A stretch of DNA of 64,000 bases. Origin: Actinoplanes lutulentus (GTDB taxonomy: Bacteria > Actinomycetota > Actinomycetes > Mycobacteriales > Micromonosporaceae). The stretch spans positions 62,001 to 126,000 of the forward strand of contig NZ_QLMJ01000005.1 in assembly GCF_003259845.1 (NCBI RefSeq), read 5' to 3'. The notes below the pieces were generated by a model. It searched no databases. It was not told the DNA's origin and saw only the letters and a list, made by a program, of their open reading frames with translations. The position numbers and the translations under genes were made by a program. Of the stretch, positions 8,508-16,708 are shown piece after piece; within the stretch, counting starts at the first letter, position 1; each line of letters starts with the position of its first letter.

Positions 8508-9545
8508 ATGTCTGTAACCACCCGTCGCCTGGCGGCAGCCGCCGTCCTCGCCGCCGCCACCGGTGTGCTGGCTGTTCCGGGCACCGCGACCGCCCACCAG
8601 GACGTCACCACGGTCACGTCCGCCGACCTGATCAAGGGTCTGTACCAGTCCGATTACTCGCAGCGGAACAAGGCCATCTGGGTCACCGCCGCCGTCGGCC
8701 GCCCGCCGGTGCTCAGCTCCGCGCTCCTCAAGGTGGACCCGAAGACGCTCGCCGTCGAGGCCACCATCACCCCGCCGGTCACCAACGAGACCACCGGCGC
8801 CCTCGAGGCCGTCTACGGTGTCGCGGTCGACGACGAGTACAACCGGGTCTGGGTGACCGCGACCCGCAACAACGCCGTCGCCGTGTACGACCAGCGGACC
8901 GGTGCGCACGTCGCCAGCTTCGCGAACGTGCCGCACGCCCGTGAGATCGTCGTCGACGAGAAGCACAACACCGTGTGGGCCAGCGCGTTCACCTCGGGTG
9001 AGCTGGTCGCGTACGACAGCAAGACCCTGGTCGAGAAGAAGCGGGTCGTGGTGACCGGCGCCGGCCCGACCGGCCTCGTCGTCGACGAGAAGAGCGGCAA
9101 CCTGTACGCCGCCGACCTCAACAACGACAGGATCATCGTGGTGTCGCCGAAGTCGGAGACCCCGAGCTTCATCCCGACCGGCGACGGCCCGATCTCGATC
9201 GACCTGTCGGACGACGGCAAGACCGCGTACACCGCGAACCAGACCGCGGGCAGCGTCTCGTTCGTCAACCTGAAGACCGGCACGGTCACCGCTGAGGTGC
9301 CGACCGGCGCGGGTGCGCTCTCCGTCGCGTACGAGGAGCGGTCCGGCACGGTCCTGGTGGCGAACCGTACCGCCGCCACCGTGACGATCGTCGACGCCAA
9401 GACGGCCGTCGTCGAGGAGAACATCGCCACGGCCGCGAACCCGAACCACATCGAGACCGCGAACGGCAAGGCGTACGCCGTGGACAAGTCCGGCGCCGGC
9501 ACCGACGGCGTGGACTTCATCTACAAGATCGACCCCGCCAACTGA
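8508..9545 (+). CDS. Iron-regulated secreted YncE-like beta-propeller protein
   Basis: 345 residues. Signal peptide about 1-29 (cleavage after TATA), then a single beta-propeller built from YVTN-like repeats (for example VTATRNNAVAVYDQRTG, ANRTAATVTIVDAKT). E. coli YncE is a secreted, iron-repressed propeller, and the iron box upstream fits the same behaviour; the molecular function in that family is unsettled. ATG preceded by AGGAG at 8498-8502. A strong hairpin follows the stop, so it is probably transcribed alone. Confidence 0.88.
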   Translation: MSVTTRRLAAAAVLAAATGVLAVPGTATAHQDVTTVTSADLIKGLYQSDYSQRNKAIWVTAAVGRPPVLSSALLKVDPKTLAVEATITPPVTNETTGALEAVYGVAVDDEYNRVWVTATRNNAVAVYDQRTGAHVASFANVPHAREIVVDEKHNTVWASAFTSGELVAYDSKTLVEKKRVVVTGAGPTGLVVDEKSGNLYAADLNNDRIIVVSPKSETPSFIPTGDGPISIDLSDDGKTAYTANQTAGSVSFVNLKTGTVTAEVPTGAGALSVAYEERSGTVLVANRTAATVTIVDAKTAVVEENIATAANPNHIETANGKAYAVDKSGAGTDGVDFIYKIDPAN

Positions 9546-9560
9546 GGCAGGCCGACGGTG

Positions 9561-9582
9561 TCCCACCCCGTGCGGGGTGGGA
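9561..9582 (+). terminator. Hairpin terminator after the YncE-like gene
   Basis: TCCCACCCCG (9561-9570) and CGGGGTGGGA (9573-9582) form a perfect 10-bp stem 15 bp after the stop codon. No T-run follows. It ends 10 bp before the GTG of the next gene, so it also lies over that gene's ribosome-binding region and may limit its expression. Confidence 0.75.
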
Positions 9583-9592
9583 CACTCCGTCG

Positions 9593-10228
9593 GTGCTGGA
9601 GTTGTTGCTGCCGTCATCGGTGCGTACCGCCGAGGCGTTCACCGACGACCCGAGCGAACCGTGCTTTCCCGGCGAGGAAGACCTGATCGCGACAGCGGTG
9701 CCGGGCCGCCGCCGCGAGTTCCTCACGGCCCGCCGCTGCGCCCGCGAGGCGCTGGCCCTTCTCGGTCAGGCGCCGGTCGCGATCCGCCCCGGCCCCCGCC
9801 GCGAGCCGCTCTGGCCCGATGGGGTGACCGGCAGCATCACCCACTGCGCCGGATATCGCGCCGCGGCGGTCGCCGTTACCGCTGATGTACGCGGTCTCGG
9901 GATCGACGCCGAACCGCACGCCCCGCTGCCACCGCGTGTCCTGCCCGCGGTGACCACCGCACAGGATCAGGAACACCTCGCGGTTCTGGCGAAGTCGGAG
10001 CCGTCGGTGCACTGGGATCGGCTGCTCTTCAGCGCCAAGGAGTCGGTGTACAAGGCCTGGTATCCGGTGGCCCGGACCTGGCTGGGTTTCACCGACGCTC
10101 ACTTGATCATCGACCCCGGAGGTTTGTTCCGGGCGGAGATCTTGATCGATGGGCCTTTTGAAAAGATCACCGGCCGCTGGGTGATCGAACACGGTCTCGT
10201 CGTCACCGCCGTCACGGTTGATCACTGA
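9593..10228 (+). CDS. 4'-phosphopantetheinyl transferase (Sfp/EntD type)
   Basis: 211 residues. It transfers phosphopantetheine from CoA to carrier-protein serines. Seen: GSITHC, GIDAEP (Mg-binding Asp and Glu) and FSAKESVYKAW, the three Sfp/EntD signatures. It is the natural activator of the ArCP (27126-27446) and of the T domain of the NRPS (17818-21609). GTG start 47 bp after the YncE-like gene. Its stop overlaps the convergent sortase gene by 7 bp. Confidence 0.94.
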   Translation: MLELLLPSSVRTAEAFTDDPSEPCFPGEEDLIATAVPGRRREFLTARRCAREALALLGQAPVAIRPGPRREPLWPDGVTGSITHCAGYRAAAVAVTADVRGLGIDAEPHAPLPPRVLPAVTTAQDQEHLAVLAKSEPSVHWDRLLFSAKESVYKAWYPVARTWLGFTDAHLIIDPGGLFRAEILIDGPFEKITGRWVIEHGLVVTAVTVDH

Positions 10229-11685
10229 GACTTCGCCGTCACCTCGTCCAGTACCGCGAAGAGGATGTAGCGCTGTTTCGACGAGAACCTCGGATGGCAG
10301 GCGGTCAGCGTCAGCATCGCCACGGTCGGTTCCACGCCCGGTTTCTCCGGGGTCGGCGCGACCACGTCCACCCGGGTCGGCGGCACGATCACGTGCCGCT
10401 GAACGCGATAGACATACATGCTCGTCGCGGTCTCCACCATGATCGGATCGCCCGCGCGCAGGGTGTCGATGTCGTTGAAAGGCAGTCCCGCCGGCCCGCG
10501 ATGCCCGGCTACGGCCATGTTCCCGATCTGCCCCGGCAGCGCGCTCCCCGGATAATGCCCGGGCCCTTTCCGCAGGTCAGCAGTGCTGACACCCTCGACG
10601 ATCGTGTACTCGGCATGCCATCGAGGCACGTGCAGCACCGCAAAGGGCTGCCCCTGAACGGGCGCCGGCTGGTCCAGGCTGGTGACGGTCGTCGTGTCGT
10701 GGTTCTTCGCTTCGGTGGCCGGAGCACCGGCCCACGCCGCCGCCAGCTGACTGTCCAGCGCCGCCTGCGCGCCGGCCGTCTCCGGCCCGGGCAACAGCGT
10801 CTGCGCCGCCAGCACCACCGCACAGAGCCCACCCGCCGCGATCAACCCGGCCCCACCGGCTCGCAGCGGCGACATCCGCTTCAGCGACGCTGCCGCCCTG
10901 ACGATCAAAATCAGACCCAGGGGTACGAGTAAAAGCAGCCATGGCCACACCGCGGTGCTCGTGGTGAACGTGGCTTCGGTGCCGGCCGTGCCGTCGATCC
11001 GCCCGGTCAGCTGATATCGGCCGGCCGCCGGGGCTGCCACCGCGAACGGGATCTCCAGCCGCAGCTCGGCACCCGGTGCCAGCGGCCCGATCGGCAGCGC
11101 CTTCATCGCCTCGGATCCAGCGGCCCGGCCCAGGTCCAGGCTCAACTCGGACCCGGGGGAGGCGGCGGTCCCCTCGTTGCGCACGGTCACCGTCATCGTC
11201 CGGTATGCCGTACCGCCGAGCAGCGACCACAGGGTCCAGCGGTTCCGCACGCCGGCGTCCAGGACGGTGAGCTCCGCGTCGCCGGTGGTGGCGGTGACCG
11301 TGGCGGCGTCCGCCACGTCGGTCACGTCGATCGGGGTGTCGGCGATCTTCTCGCCGGTGATTGTCGACGCGCGGACCACGCACGGGCAGCCGACCGGCGG
11401 GGCCGAGACGCGCAACCGGAGGCCGGCCTTGCCGGTGGCGGGCACCGAGGTGGACGAGGCGGATTGCACGGCGCAGTCGGCGGAGCCGTCCCGGGCCTCG
11501 TTGCCGCAGAGGGAAGCGGTGACGACACCGGCCGGCCAGCCGGTGAGCGAGACGGTGATGGTGTCGCCGATCAGAGTGGTCTTCTGATCGACAGTGATGG
11601 CGGGGCCGGCCGCCGAGGCTGATCCGGGGATGGCCAGGAGTGCCAGGAGTGCCAGCGCGGCGGTGAGCGTGGCCGCTCTTCTCAT
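10222..11685 (-). CDS. Multidomain membrane protein with C-terminal class E-type sortase
   Basis: 487 residues. Order: signal peptide 1-25; a neocarzinostatin-like beta domain with paired cysteines (VSLTGWPAG, PVGCPCVVRAS); a second beta domain to about 250; two transmembrane helices near 255-310; an extracellular sortase from about 340. Sortase residues seen: His in AGHRG, Cys in LTLTACHPR, and the Arg of SSKQR. Sortases cleave an LPxTG-like signal and attach the protein to the wall; fusion to adhesin-like domains is unusual. ATG 11685 overlaps the previous stop (ATGA) with GGTGAGGG upstream. Possible client: the LPKTG protein at 15084-15680. Confidence 0.85.
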   Translation of the reverse strand: MRRAATLTAALALLALLAIPGSASAAGPAITVDQKTTLIGDTITVSLTGWPAGVVTASLCGNEARDGSADCAVQSASSTSVPATGKAGLRLRVSAPPVGCPCVVRASTITGEKIADTPIDVTDVADAATVTATTGDAELTVLDAGVRNRWTLWSLLGGTAYRTMTVTVRNEGTAASPGSELSLDLGRAAGSEAMKALPIGPLAPGAELRLEIPFAVAAPAAGRYQLTGRIDGTAGTEATFTTSTAVWPWLLLLVPLGLILIVRAAASLKRMSPLRAGGAGLIAAGGLCAVVLAAQTLLPGPETAGAQAALDSQLAAAWAGAPATEAKNHDTTTVTSLDQPAPVQGQPFAVLHVPRWHAEYTIVEGVSTADLRKGPGHYPGSALPGQIGNMAVAGHRGPAGLPFNDIDTLRAGDPIMVETATSMYVYRVQRHVIVPPTRVDVVAPTPEKPGVEPTVAMLTLTACHPRFSSKQRYILFAVLDEVTAKSQ

Positions 11686-12677
11686 GCCCTCACCTTTCGG
11701 CGGCGTCTGACTGCCCAGGTCACGACGGCTGCCAGGAGCAGGATCAGCAGGTAGTACCAGGACCAGGCCCACACGCCCACAGTGGATTTCGCGGTGGCGC
11801 GGTCAGGGGAGGACAGCTCGACACTTGCGGTCAGGCGGAGTAGGGCTGGGCGGGCGGTTACGCGTACCGTGCGCTCCAGAGCCGCACCGGGCAGAAGCTC
11901 GGGCAACGCGTCGGGGTGGGCCGAATCGGCCGCCAGGCCGAAGAGGCCGGCGACCGTGACCGACTGGCCCGGCGTGATGCGGGTGTTCCCGGTGTTGCGG
12001 ACGGTGTATGACAGTTCGAGGTCGCCGGTGAACGGCCGCCACCCCGTGCGATAGGTCGCGCGCAGATCGTCCACCCGCAGGCCGGGATGCAGGTCGCCGG
12101 TGACTCGCAGGTAGAGACGGGTGCCGACGCGCTGCTCGACGCGAGTGGTGTTGCCGGTGGCGTCCGCCGAGGCCGTGGTGATCGAGGCGACGATGCCGCC
12201 GGCGTGGTCACCGGGAGTGGCGTTCTCTGGGATCTTCAGCACGAACGGGATGTCCGCGCGGGAGCGGGCCGGAACGGTCACCGTTTTCGCGCCGAGCTCG
12301 ATCCATGATCCGACGTCGGTGGATTCGCGGGTGGCCGGGAGCAGGTCGTATCCGCCGGACGCGGTGGTGAACGCGTCGCTGCCGTACACCGTGAAGGTCA
12401 TCTCCGCGGTGCCGAGGTTGGTGACCGCGAGGTAATCGGTGACCGTGCCGCCGGGCACCAGGTCGTAGGTGAAGAACGGCCGGTTGCCGGGGCCGGTCTT
12501 GCTCGAAGGCTGCACGGACCAGGCGGCGTCGGCTTTCGCGGCTTTCGCAGTGCTTGTCGCGGTTTTCACGGCGCTTTTCGCGGCTTCCGCGGTGCTTGTC
12601 GCGGGGAGAGCGGCGGACGCGGGCGTGGGCGCGGCGAGCAGCGTGAGCGCGGTGAGCGCGGCGGCAGTCCTGGACAC
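11682..12677 (-). CDS. DUF916-like (WxL-interacting) membrane protein
   Basis: 331 residues: signal peptide 1-23, an Ala/Lys/Thr-rich stretch, then beta domains beginning FFTYDLVPGGTVTDYLAVTN, a typical DUF916 / WxL-interacting-protein start, a second domain of the partner type from about 185, a transmembrane helix near 300-322 and a basic tail RRRRKVRA. In Firmicutes such proteins pair with WxL proteins and bind peptidoglycan. GTG 12677 is chosen for AAGGA six bases upstream; the frame open to 12791 runs through a terminator hairpin. Its neighbours (WxL-domain protein upstream, sortase downstream) complete a surface operon. Confidence 0.82.
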   Translation of the reverse strand: MSRTAAALTALTLLAAPTPASAALPATSTAEAAKSAVKTATSTAKAAKADAAWSVQPSSKTGPGNRPFFTYDLVPGGTVTDYLAVTNLGTAEMTFTVYGSDAFTTASGGYDLLPATRESTDVGSWIELGAKTVTVPARSRADIPFVLKIPENATPGDHAGGIVASITTASADATGNTTRVEQRVGTRLYLRVTGDLHPGLRVDDLRATYRTGWRPFTGDLELSYTVRNTGNTRITPGQSVTVAGLFGLAADSAHPDALPELLPGAALERTVRVTARPALLRLTASVELSSPDRATAKSTVGVWAWSWYYLLILLLAAVVTWAVRRRRKVRA

Positions 12678-12704
12678 ATCGATTCCTTCGCGGTCTTTTA
12701 CCAA

Positions 12705-12744
12705 CGACAACCGGGACAGGATTCGCGGCCCGTCCCGGTTGTCG
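12705..12744 (-). terminator. Terminator/attenuator between the WxL-domain and DUF916-like genes
   Basis: CGACAACCGGGAC (12705-12717) pairs perfectly with GTCCCGGTTGTCG (12732-12744) around 14 nt. It follows the WxL gene stop and precedes the DUF916 start by 28 bp, so it may set the ratio of abundant surface protein to membrane partner. Confidence 0.75.
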
Positions 12745-12753
12745 TGCGCCGAA

Positions 12754-13944
12754 CTAGATGGCGGTGAGGGTGAGCGTCGCCGAGTAGTCACCCGGCGCCG
12801 TGGTGGTGGGCAGGCGCAGTTCGAGACCCGCGCCGAGTGCCGCGGTGCCCCGGCCGGCGCCGGACGCCGCCGTCGCGAGGGCGGACGCCGACTTCAGGCC
12901 GGTGCCCGCGGCGACCGCGGAACCCGCCGTGACCTGCTGGCCCGCCGACGTCGTGACGACCTTCGGGGTCCAGCCGAGGTACTTGCCGTCGACGGTTCCG
13001 GCCGTGCCGGTGAAGTCACCGATCTGGCCGGAGACGCTCCAGCCCGGGTTCGCGGCACGCAGGTCGCTGACCGTGACGGTCGGCAGCGCGCCGGTGGAGA
13101 CCAGGGCGTCGAGCTCGGAGGTGACCTGCGGCGTGCTCAGCGCCACCGAGCCGGAGCTGACCTTGATGGCGAGCGCGCCGGTGTCCGGAACGCTGGCCGT
13201 GATGGTCACGGTCGCCGACACCGCGCCGGGCTCCTCGGTCTCCTCGGCCGCGACGGTGAAACTCACCTGGACGCTGACGCCGGGGGAGGCGAGGAAGTGC
13301 AGGGTGTGCGCGCCCTCCGCGGCGGTCGCCGGCACCGGTACGGCCTGACCGGCGAACGTGCCGTCGGCGCCGCTCGTGAACGTGGTCAGGATCGTGGTCT
13401 TGTCGAGCTTCACGGTGACCGTTGTGGACGCCGGATATCCGGCGCCGGAAGCGGTCAGGCTCGCGCCCGCCGTCACCGTGTCGGAGGCGAGGGTCACCGC
13501 GGGGGTGGCCGCGGCCGCTTCCACGGTGAACAGCTCGGTGTGCACGCTGCGTACCGCGTCGCCGGCCGCACCGGATCCGGTGAGCATCCGCAGCCAGTGA
13601 CCGGAACCGGTCACCGAGGCCGGCAGGGTGACCGAGCCGGTGACCGTGCCGGTGCCGTCCGCGGCCTTCACCTCGGCGAAGACGTCGGAGCCGGCGGCGT
13701 CGCGCACCACCCCGTCGTCGATCTTCACCATGACCACCGAGCCGGTGCCGTCGGTGTTGACGAAACCGGTGCCGGTGAAGTTGACCTTCCCGCCCGGGGT
13801 GGTCGTGGTGGAGACCAGCGCGACGGTGGCGCCGCTGGCGTTGTCCGGCCGCGGATCGGCGGCGAGCGCCGGCGCGGCGACCGCGACGGCGGCGACCAGG
13901 CCGGTGATGACCGCTGCCCATATAGGAGGTCGTGAGGGGTTCAA
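12754..13944 (-). CDS. Secreted WxL-domain protein with two Ig-like modules
   Basis: 396 residues. Signal peptide about 1-29; two related beta modules (about 36-140, with FTGTGFVN and HWLRMLTGSG; about 145-228, with LTASGAGYP and HTLHFLASPG); an acidic linker; and a WxL-type domain from about 235 with VSDLRAANPGWSVSG, a GWTP segment and a C-terminal LPTTTAPGDYSATLTL. WxL domains bind peptidoglycan non-covalently. Module 1 is clearly related to the LPKTG protein at 15084-15680. TTG 13944 is preferred (AAAGGACC upstream) because the longer start at 13995 would sit against the iron box. Confidence 0.78.
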   Translation of the reverse strand: MNPSRPPIWAAVITGLVAAVAVAAPALAADPRPDNASGATVALVSTTTTPGGKVNFTGTGFVNTDGTGSVVMVKIDDGVVRDAAGSDVFAEVKAADGTGTVTGSVTLPASVTGSGHWLRMLTGSGAAGDAVRSVHTELFTVEAAAATPAVTLASDTVTAGASLTASGAGYPASTTVTVKLDKTTILTTFTSGADGTFAGQAVPVPATAAEGAHTLHFLASPGVSVQVSFTVAAEETEEPGAVSATVTITASVPDTGALAIKVSSGSVALSTPQVTSELDALVSTGALPTVTVSDLRAANPGWSVSGQIGDFTGTAGTVDGKYLGWTPKVVTTSAGQQVTAGSAVAAGTGLKSASALATAASGAGRGTAALGAGLELRLPTTTAPGDYSATLTLTAI

Positions 13945-14004
13945 GGCGAGGTCCTTTCCGATTGTGAGTGAGATTGTTGACCAAAAGGTCATCACAATCG
14001 TGAA

Positions 14005-14023
14005 GGAGGTTAGGCTAACCTAA
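14005..14023. promoter_or_regulatory. Iron box in a divergent promoter region
   Basis: GGAGGTTAGGCTAACCTAA matches the iron-box consensus at 17 of 19 positions, including an uninterrupted TTAGGCTAACCTAA. It separates the WxL-domain surface operon (minus) from the siderophore-uptake operon (plus), so one site can repress both in iron-replete cells. Confidence 0.88.
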
Positions 14024-14078
14024 CGTCGGCCAGCTAGACAGAGTGCAGCTGGTCACCTGAAGCTTTTGGAGGGCATCG

Positions 14079-15074
14079 GTGGGAACACGCGGCTTGCGCG
14101 TTTTGACTGTCGTGAGTGTTCTCGGAATGGCCCTGACCGCCTGCACATCCGGTTCCGCAAGCGACTCCACGGGTGCTGACGGGCGTACCGTCGTGGATGG
14201 AAACGGTGTGAGCGTGACCGTTCCGCGGAGCCCGGCCCGGGTGGTCGCGCTCAGCGAGCCCACACTGGACGGCGCGCTTGCGCTCGGCGTCGACGTCGTC
14301 GGCACCACGAGCGGCCGTGGGCAGGGAAGTGTGCCCGGTTACCTGAGCGACCAGGCCGACGGGATCCCGATCGTCGCCTCCGTCGCCGGGCCCAACATCG
14401 AGCAGATCCTCGTGCTCAAACCCGACCTTATCGTCACCGACGGCACCGTGGCCGCCGACGAATCGGTCCTCGGCAAGCTCGCCGGCATCGCGCCCACGGT
14501 CTTCGTGAGCAAGAAGGCCGCCGACTGGAAAGGCGCGTTCACCAGCCTCGCCGAGGTGCTCGGCAAGAGTGCCGAGGCCGAGAAGGTCCTGGCCGGGTAC
14601 GCCAGCCGGGTCGACGAGATCCGCGGCAAGCTGGGCGACCACGCCGACGACACGGTCAGCATCGTCCGCTGGGGCACCGGCCAGCCCTCGGTGATCCTCA
14701 AGGAGCTGCCGCCCAGCAAGGTGGTCGCCGACGTCGGCCTGCGCCGCCCGGCCGCACAGGACAAGGACGGTCTCGGCCACTCCACGCCGGTCAGCCGGGA
14801 GAACCTCGACCAGCTCGACGCGGACTGGATGTTCTTCGGCACCCTCGGTGGCGCGACGAACCCGCAGGGCGGCAATACCGGAACCGCGGTCGGCGTCGAG
14901 GCCAGCGCGAAGATGCTCCAGGACGACGCGCTCGTGACTCCCGGGTTCACGCAGCTCACGGCGTACCGCAACAAGCACGTCATCCCGGTGGACGGCTCCG
15001 CGTGGGCCAGCGCGGGCGGCCCGTTCGCCGCCACCGTGATCCTCGACCAGCTCGGCACAGCTCTTCTCAACTAA
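14079..15074 (+). CDS. Iron-siderophore ABC transporter substrate-binding lipoprotein
   Basis: 331 residues. Lipobox LTAC at about 19-22, then a FepB/FhuD-type class III binding fold (ARVVALSEPTLDGALALGVD near the start, a long central helix, ANKHV-like C-terminal strand). It should capture ferric siderophore outside the membrane and deliver it to the FecCD pair downstream. GTG start with GGAGGG at 14068-14073. First gene of an iron-box-controlled operon. Confidence 0.93.
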   Translation: MGTRGLRVLTVVSVLGMALTACTSGSASDSTGADGRTVVDGNGVSVTVPRSPARVVALSEPTLDGALALGVDVVGTTSGRGQGSVPGYLSDQADGIPIVASVAGPNIEQILVLKPDLIVTDGTVAADESVLGKLAGIAPTVFVSKKAADWKGAFTSLAEVLGKSAEAEKVLAGYASRVDEIRGKLGDHADDTVSIVRWGTGQPSVILKELPPSKVVADVGLRRPAAQDKDGLGHSTPVSRENLDQLDADWMFFGTLGGATNPQGGNTGTAVGVEASAKMLQDDALVTPGFTQLTAYRNKHVIPVDGSAWASAGGPFAATVILDQLGTALLN

Positions 15075-15083
15075 GGATCTCTC

Positions 15084-15680
15084 ATGAGAGTCGCCGTCAT
15101 CGTTGCTCTTGTCTTCGCCGGCGTTATTACCGGTGGGCCGGCTTCTGCTTCTGCTTCGGCTTTGGTTTTTGCGCCTCGGCCGTCGAACCCGGTTGGTGCG
15201 ACGGTGTCGCTCGCCTCCAGCAGTGTGGTGGCGGGTAAGACGATCCGGTTCACCGGAACCGGGTTCGTCAATGACAGCGGTCGTGGCCAGGTTGTCACGA
15301 TCAAGCTGGACGATGTGGACATTCTGCGGACCGTGAACGCCAGCGACAGCGGGGCGATCTCCGGGACGGTGACGGTGCCGGCGGCCACGAAGGCGGGGGC
15401 TGAGCACTGGTTGCGGTTCCTGGCCGGGTCCGGGCAGGAGAACGACTCGCCGGCGCGGAGCCTGGCGAGCGGATATTTCGCCGTCACCGGGGCGTCGTCT
15501 TCTTCCCCGGCGGCGTCGGTTTCCGCGTCGGCGTCCGCCGCCGCGTCTGTTTCCTCTGGGAACACGCTGCCTAAAACGGGCATTGACGCTGGTCCGCTGC
15601 TGGCCGGGACCATCGCGCTGCCGATCGCCGGGATCGCGTTGCTGCTGATCGAACGGCGTCGCCGGCGGGCATCTGCGTGA
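15084..15680 (+). CDS. LPKTG-anchored surface protein in the siderophore-uptake operon
   Basis: 198 residues. Signal peptide about 1-24; one beta module (about 36-134) with FTGTGF at 56-61 and HWLRFLAGSG at 108-117, homologous to module 1 of the WxL protein; a Ser/Ala spacer (137-159); then the complete sorting signal: LPKTG at 162-166, a hydrophobic helix and RRRRR. It sits between the binding protein and the permeases, a position suggesting a wall-bound step in iron capture. Ligand unknown. The sortase at 10222-11685 is the nearest candidate anchor enzyme. Confidence 0.87.
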   Translation: MRVAVIVALVFAGVITGGPASASASALVFAPRPSNPVGATVSLASSSVVAGKTIRFTGTGFVNDSGRGQVVTIKLDDVDILRTVNASDSGAISGTVTVPAATKAGAEHWLRFLAGSGQENDSPARSLASGYFAVTGASSSSPAASVSASASAAASVSSGNTLPKTGIDAGPLLAGTIALPIAGIALLLIERRRRRASA

Positions 15681-16708
15681 CGATCCTGTCGGCCCGGCCG
15701 GCTATTCGTCGCGCTTCCTCCAGCCGTCGCTTTATCGCGCTCGCTCTTGCCGGGGTGGTGCTTCTGATCGCTGTGGTGGCGAGTGTCGCCCTCGGGGCCA
15801 GGCCGGTTCCACTCGGACACGTGTGGGCTGCGCTGACCGATTATGACGGTAGCTCTGACGCTGTCGCGGTTCGCGATCTGCGGTTACCCCGTACCCTCCT
15901 GGGGGTTTTTGTCGGCGCCGCTCTCGGCGTCGCCGGATGTCTGATGCAGGCGCTGACCCGCAATCCGCTCGCCGAGCCGGGCGTGCTCGGCGTGAATGCC
16001 GGCGCCGCCGCGGCGATCGTCAGCGCAATGAGTTTCCTGGGTGTGACCGCACCGGCCGGGTACGTCTGGTTCGCGATGGCCGGCGCCGGCGGCGCTTTCG
16101 CGCTGGTCTACCTGCTCGGCGGAGGCGGCCGGATCAAGGAGTCACCGGCCCGCCTCGCCGTGGCCGGAACCGCCGTAGGCGCCGCGCTGACCGGCTTCAC
16201 CTCAGCCGTAGTGCTTTTCGACTCGACCGCTTTCGATCAGTTCCGTTTCTGGGCCGTGGGTGCCCTCGCCGACCGCGGCATGCCGGTCTTCTGGCAGGTG
16301 GCGCCGTTCCTCGCGGGCGGCCTGCTGCTCGCGGCGTCGATCGGCCCGGCGCTCAACACCCTCGCCCTCGGCGACGATCAAAGTCGGTCACTAGGGTCAA
16401 ACCCCCTTGTGGTACGCGGAACCGCGGCGCTAGCGGCCGTAGCCCTGAGCGCCGGGGCGACCGCCGCAGCCGGGCCGATCGGGTTCGTGGGGCTGGCCGT
16501 ACCGCACGCGGCCCGCTTCATCGTCGGCGCCGACGAACGCTGGCTGATGGCGTTCTCCGCGCTGGCCGCACCGAGCCTGCTGCTGATCGCCGACGTGACC
16601 GGGCGGGTCCTGGGGAGGCCGGGCGAGCTGGAAACCGGGGTGGTGACCGCGATGGTGGGGGCGCCGCTCTTCATCTACCTGGTCCGGCGGTTGCGAGTTC
16701 CCGCATGA
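15677..16708 (+). CDS. FecCD-family siderophore ABC permease (first subunit)
   Basis: 343 residues with about nine or ten membrane helices. FecCD features: LRLPRTLLGVFVGAALGVAG, QALTRNPLAEPGVLGVNAGA, and the late GPIGFVGLAVPHAAR loop that contacts the ATPase. GTG overlaps the LPKTG gene stop, indicating coupled translation. It pairs with the next gene to form the membrane channel. Confidence 0.95.
   Translation: MTILSARPAIRRASSSRRFIALALAGVVLLIAVVASVALGARPVPLGHVWAALTDYDGSSDAVAVRDLRLPRTLLGVFVGAALGVAGCLMQALTRNPLAEPGVLGVNAGAAAAIVSAMSFLGVTAPAGYVWFAMAGAGGAFALVYLLGGGGRIKESPARLAVAGTAVGAALTGFTSAVVLFDSTAFDQFRFWAVGALADRGMPVFWQVAPFLAGGLLLAASIGPALNTLALGDDQSRSLGSNPLVVRGTAALAAVALSAGATAAAGPIGFVGLAVPHAARFIVGADERWLMAFSALAAPSLLLIADVTGRVLGRPGELETGVVTAMVGAPLFIYLVRRLRVPA

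Noticed and set aside
14034-15407. 457-residue minus-strand frame opposite the siderophore-binding lipoprotein
   Set aside because: Shadow frame; the lipobox, binding-protein fold and operon overlaps support the plus strand.
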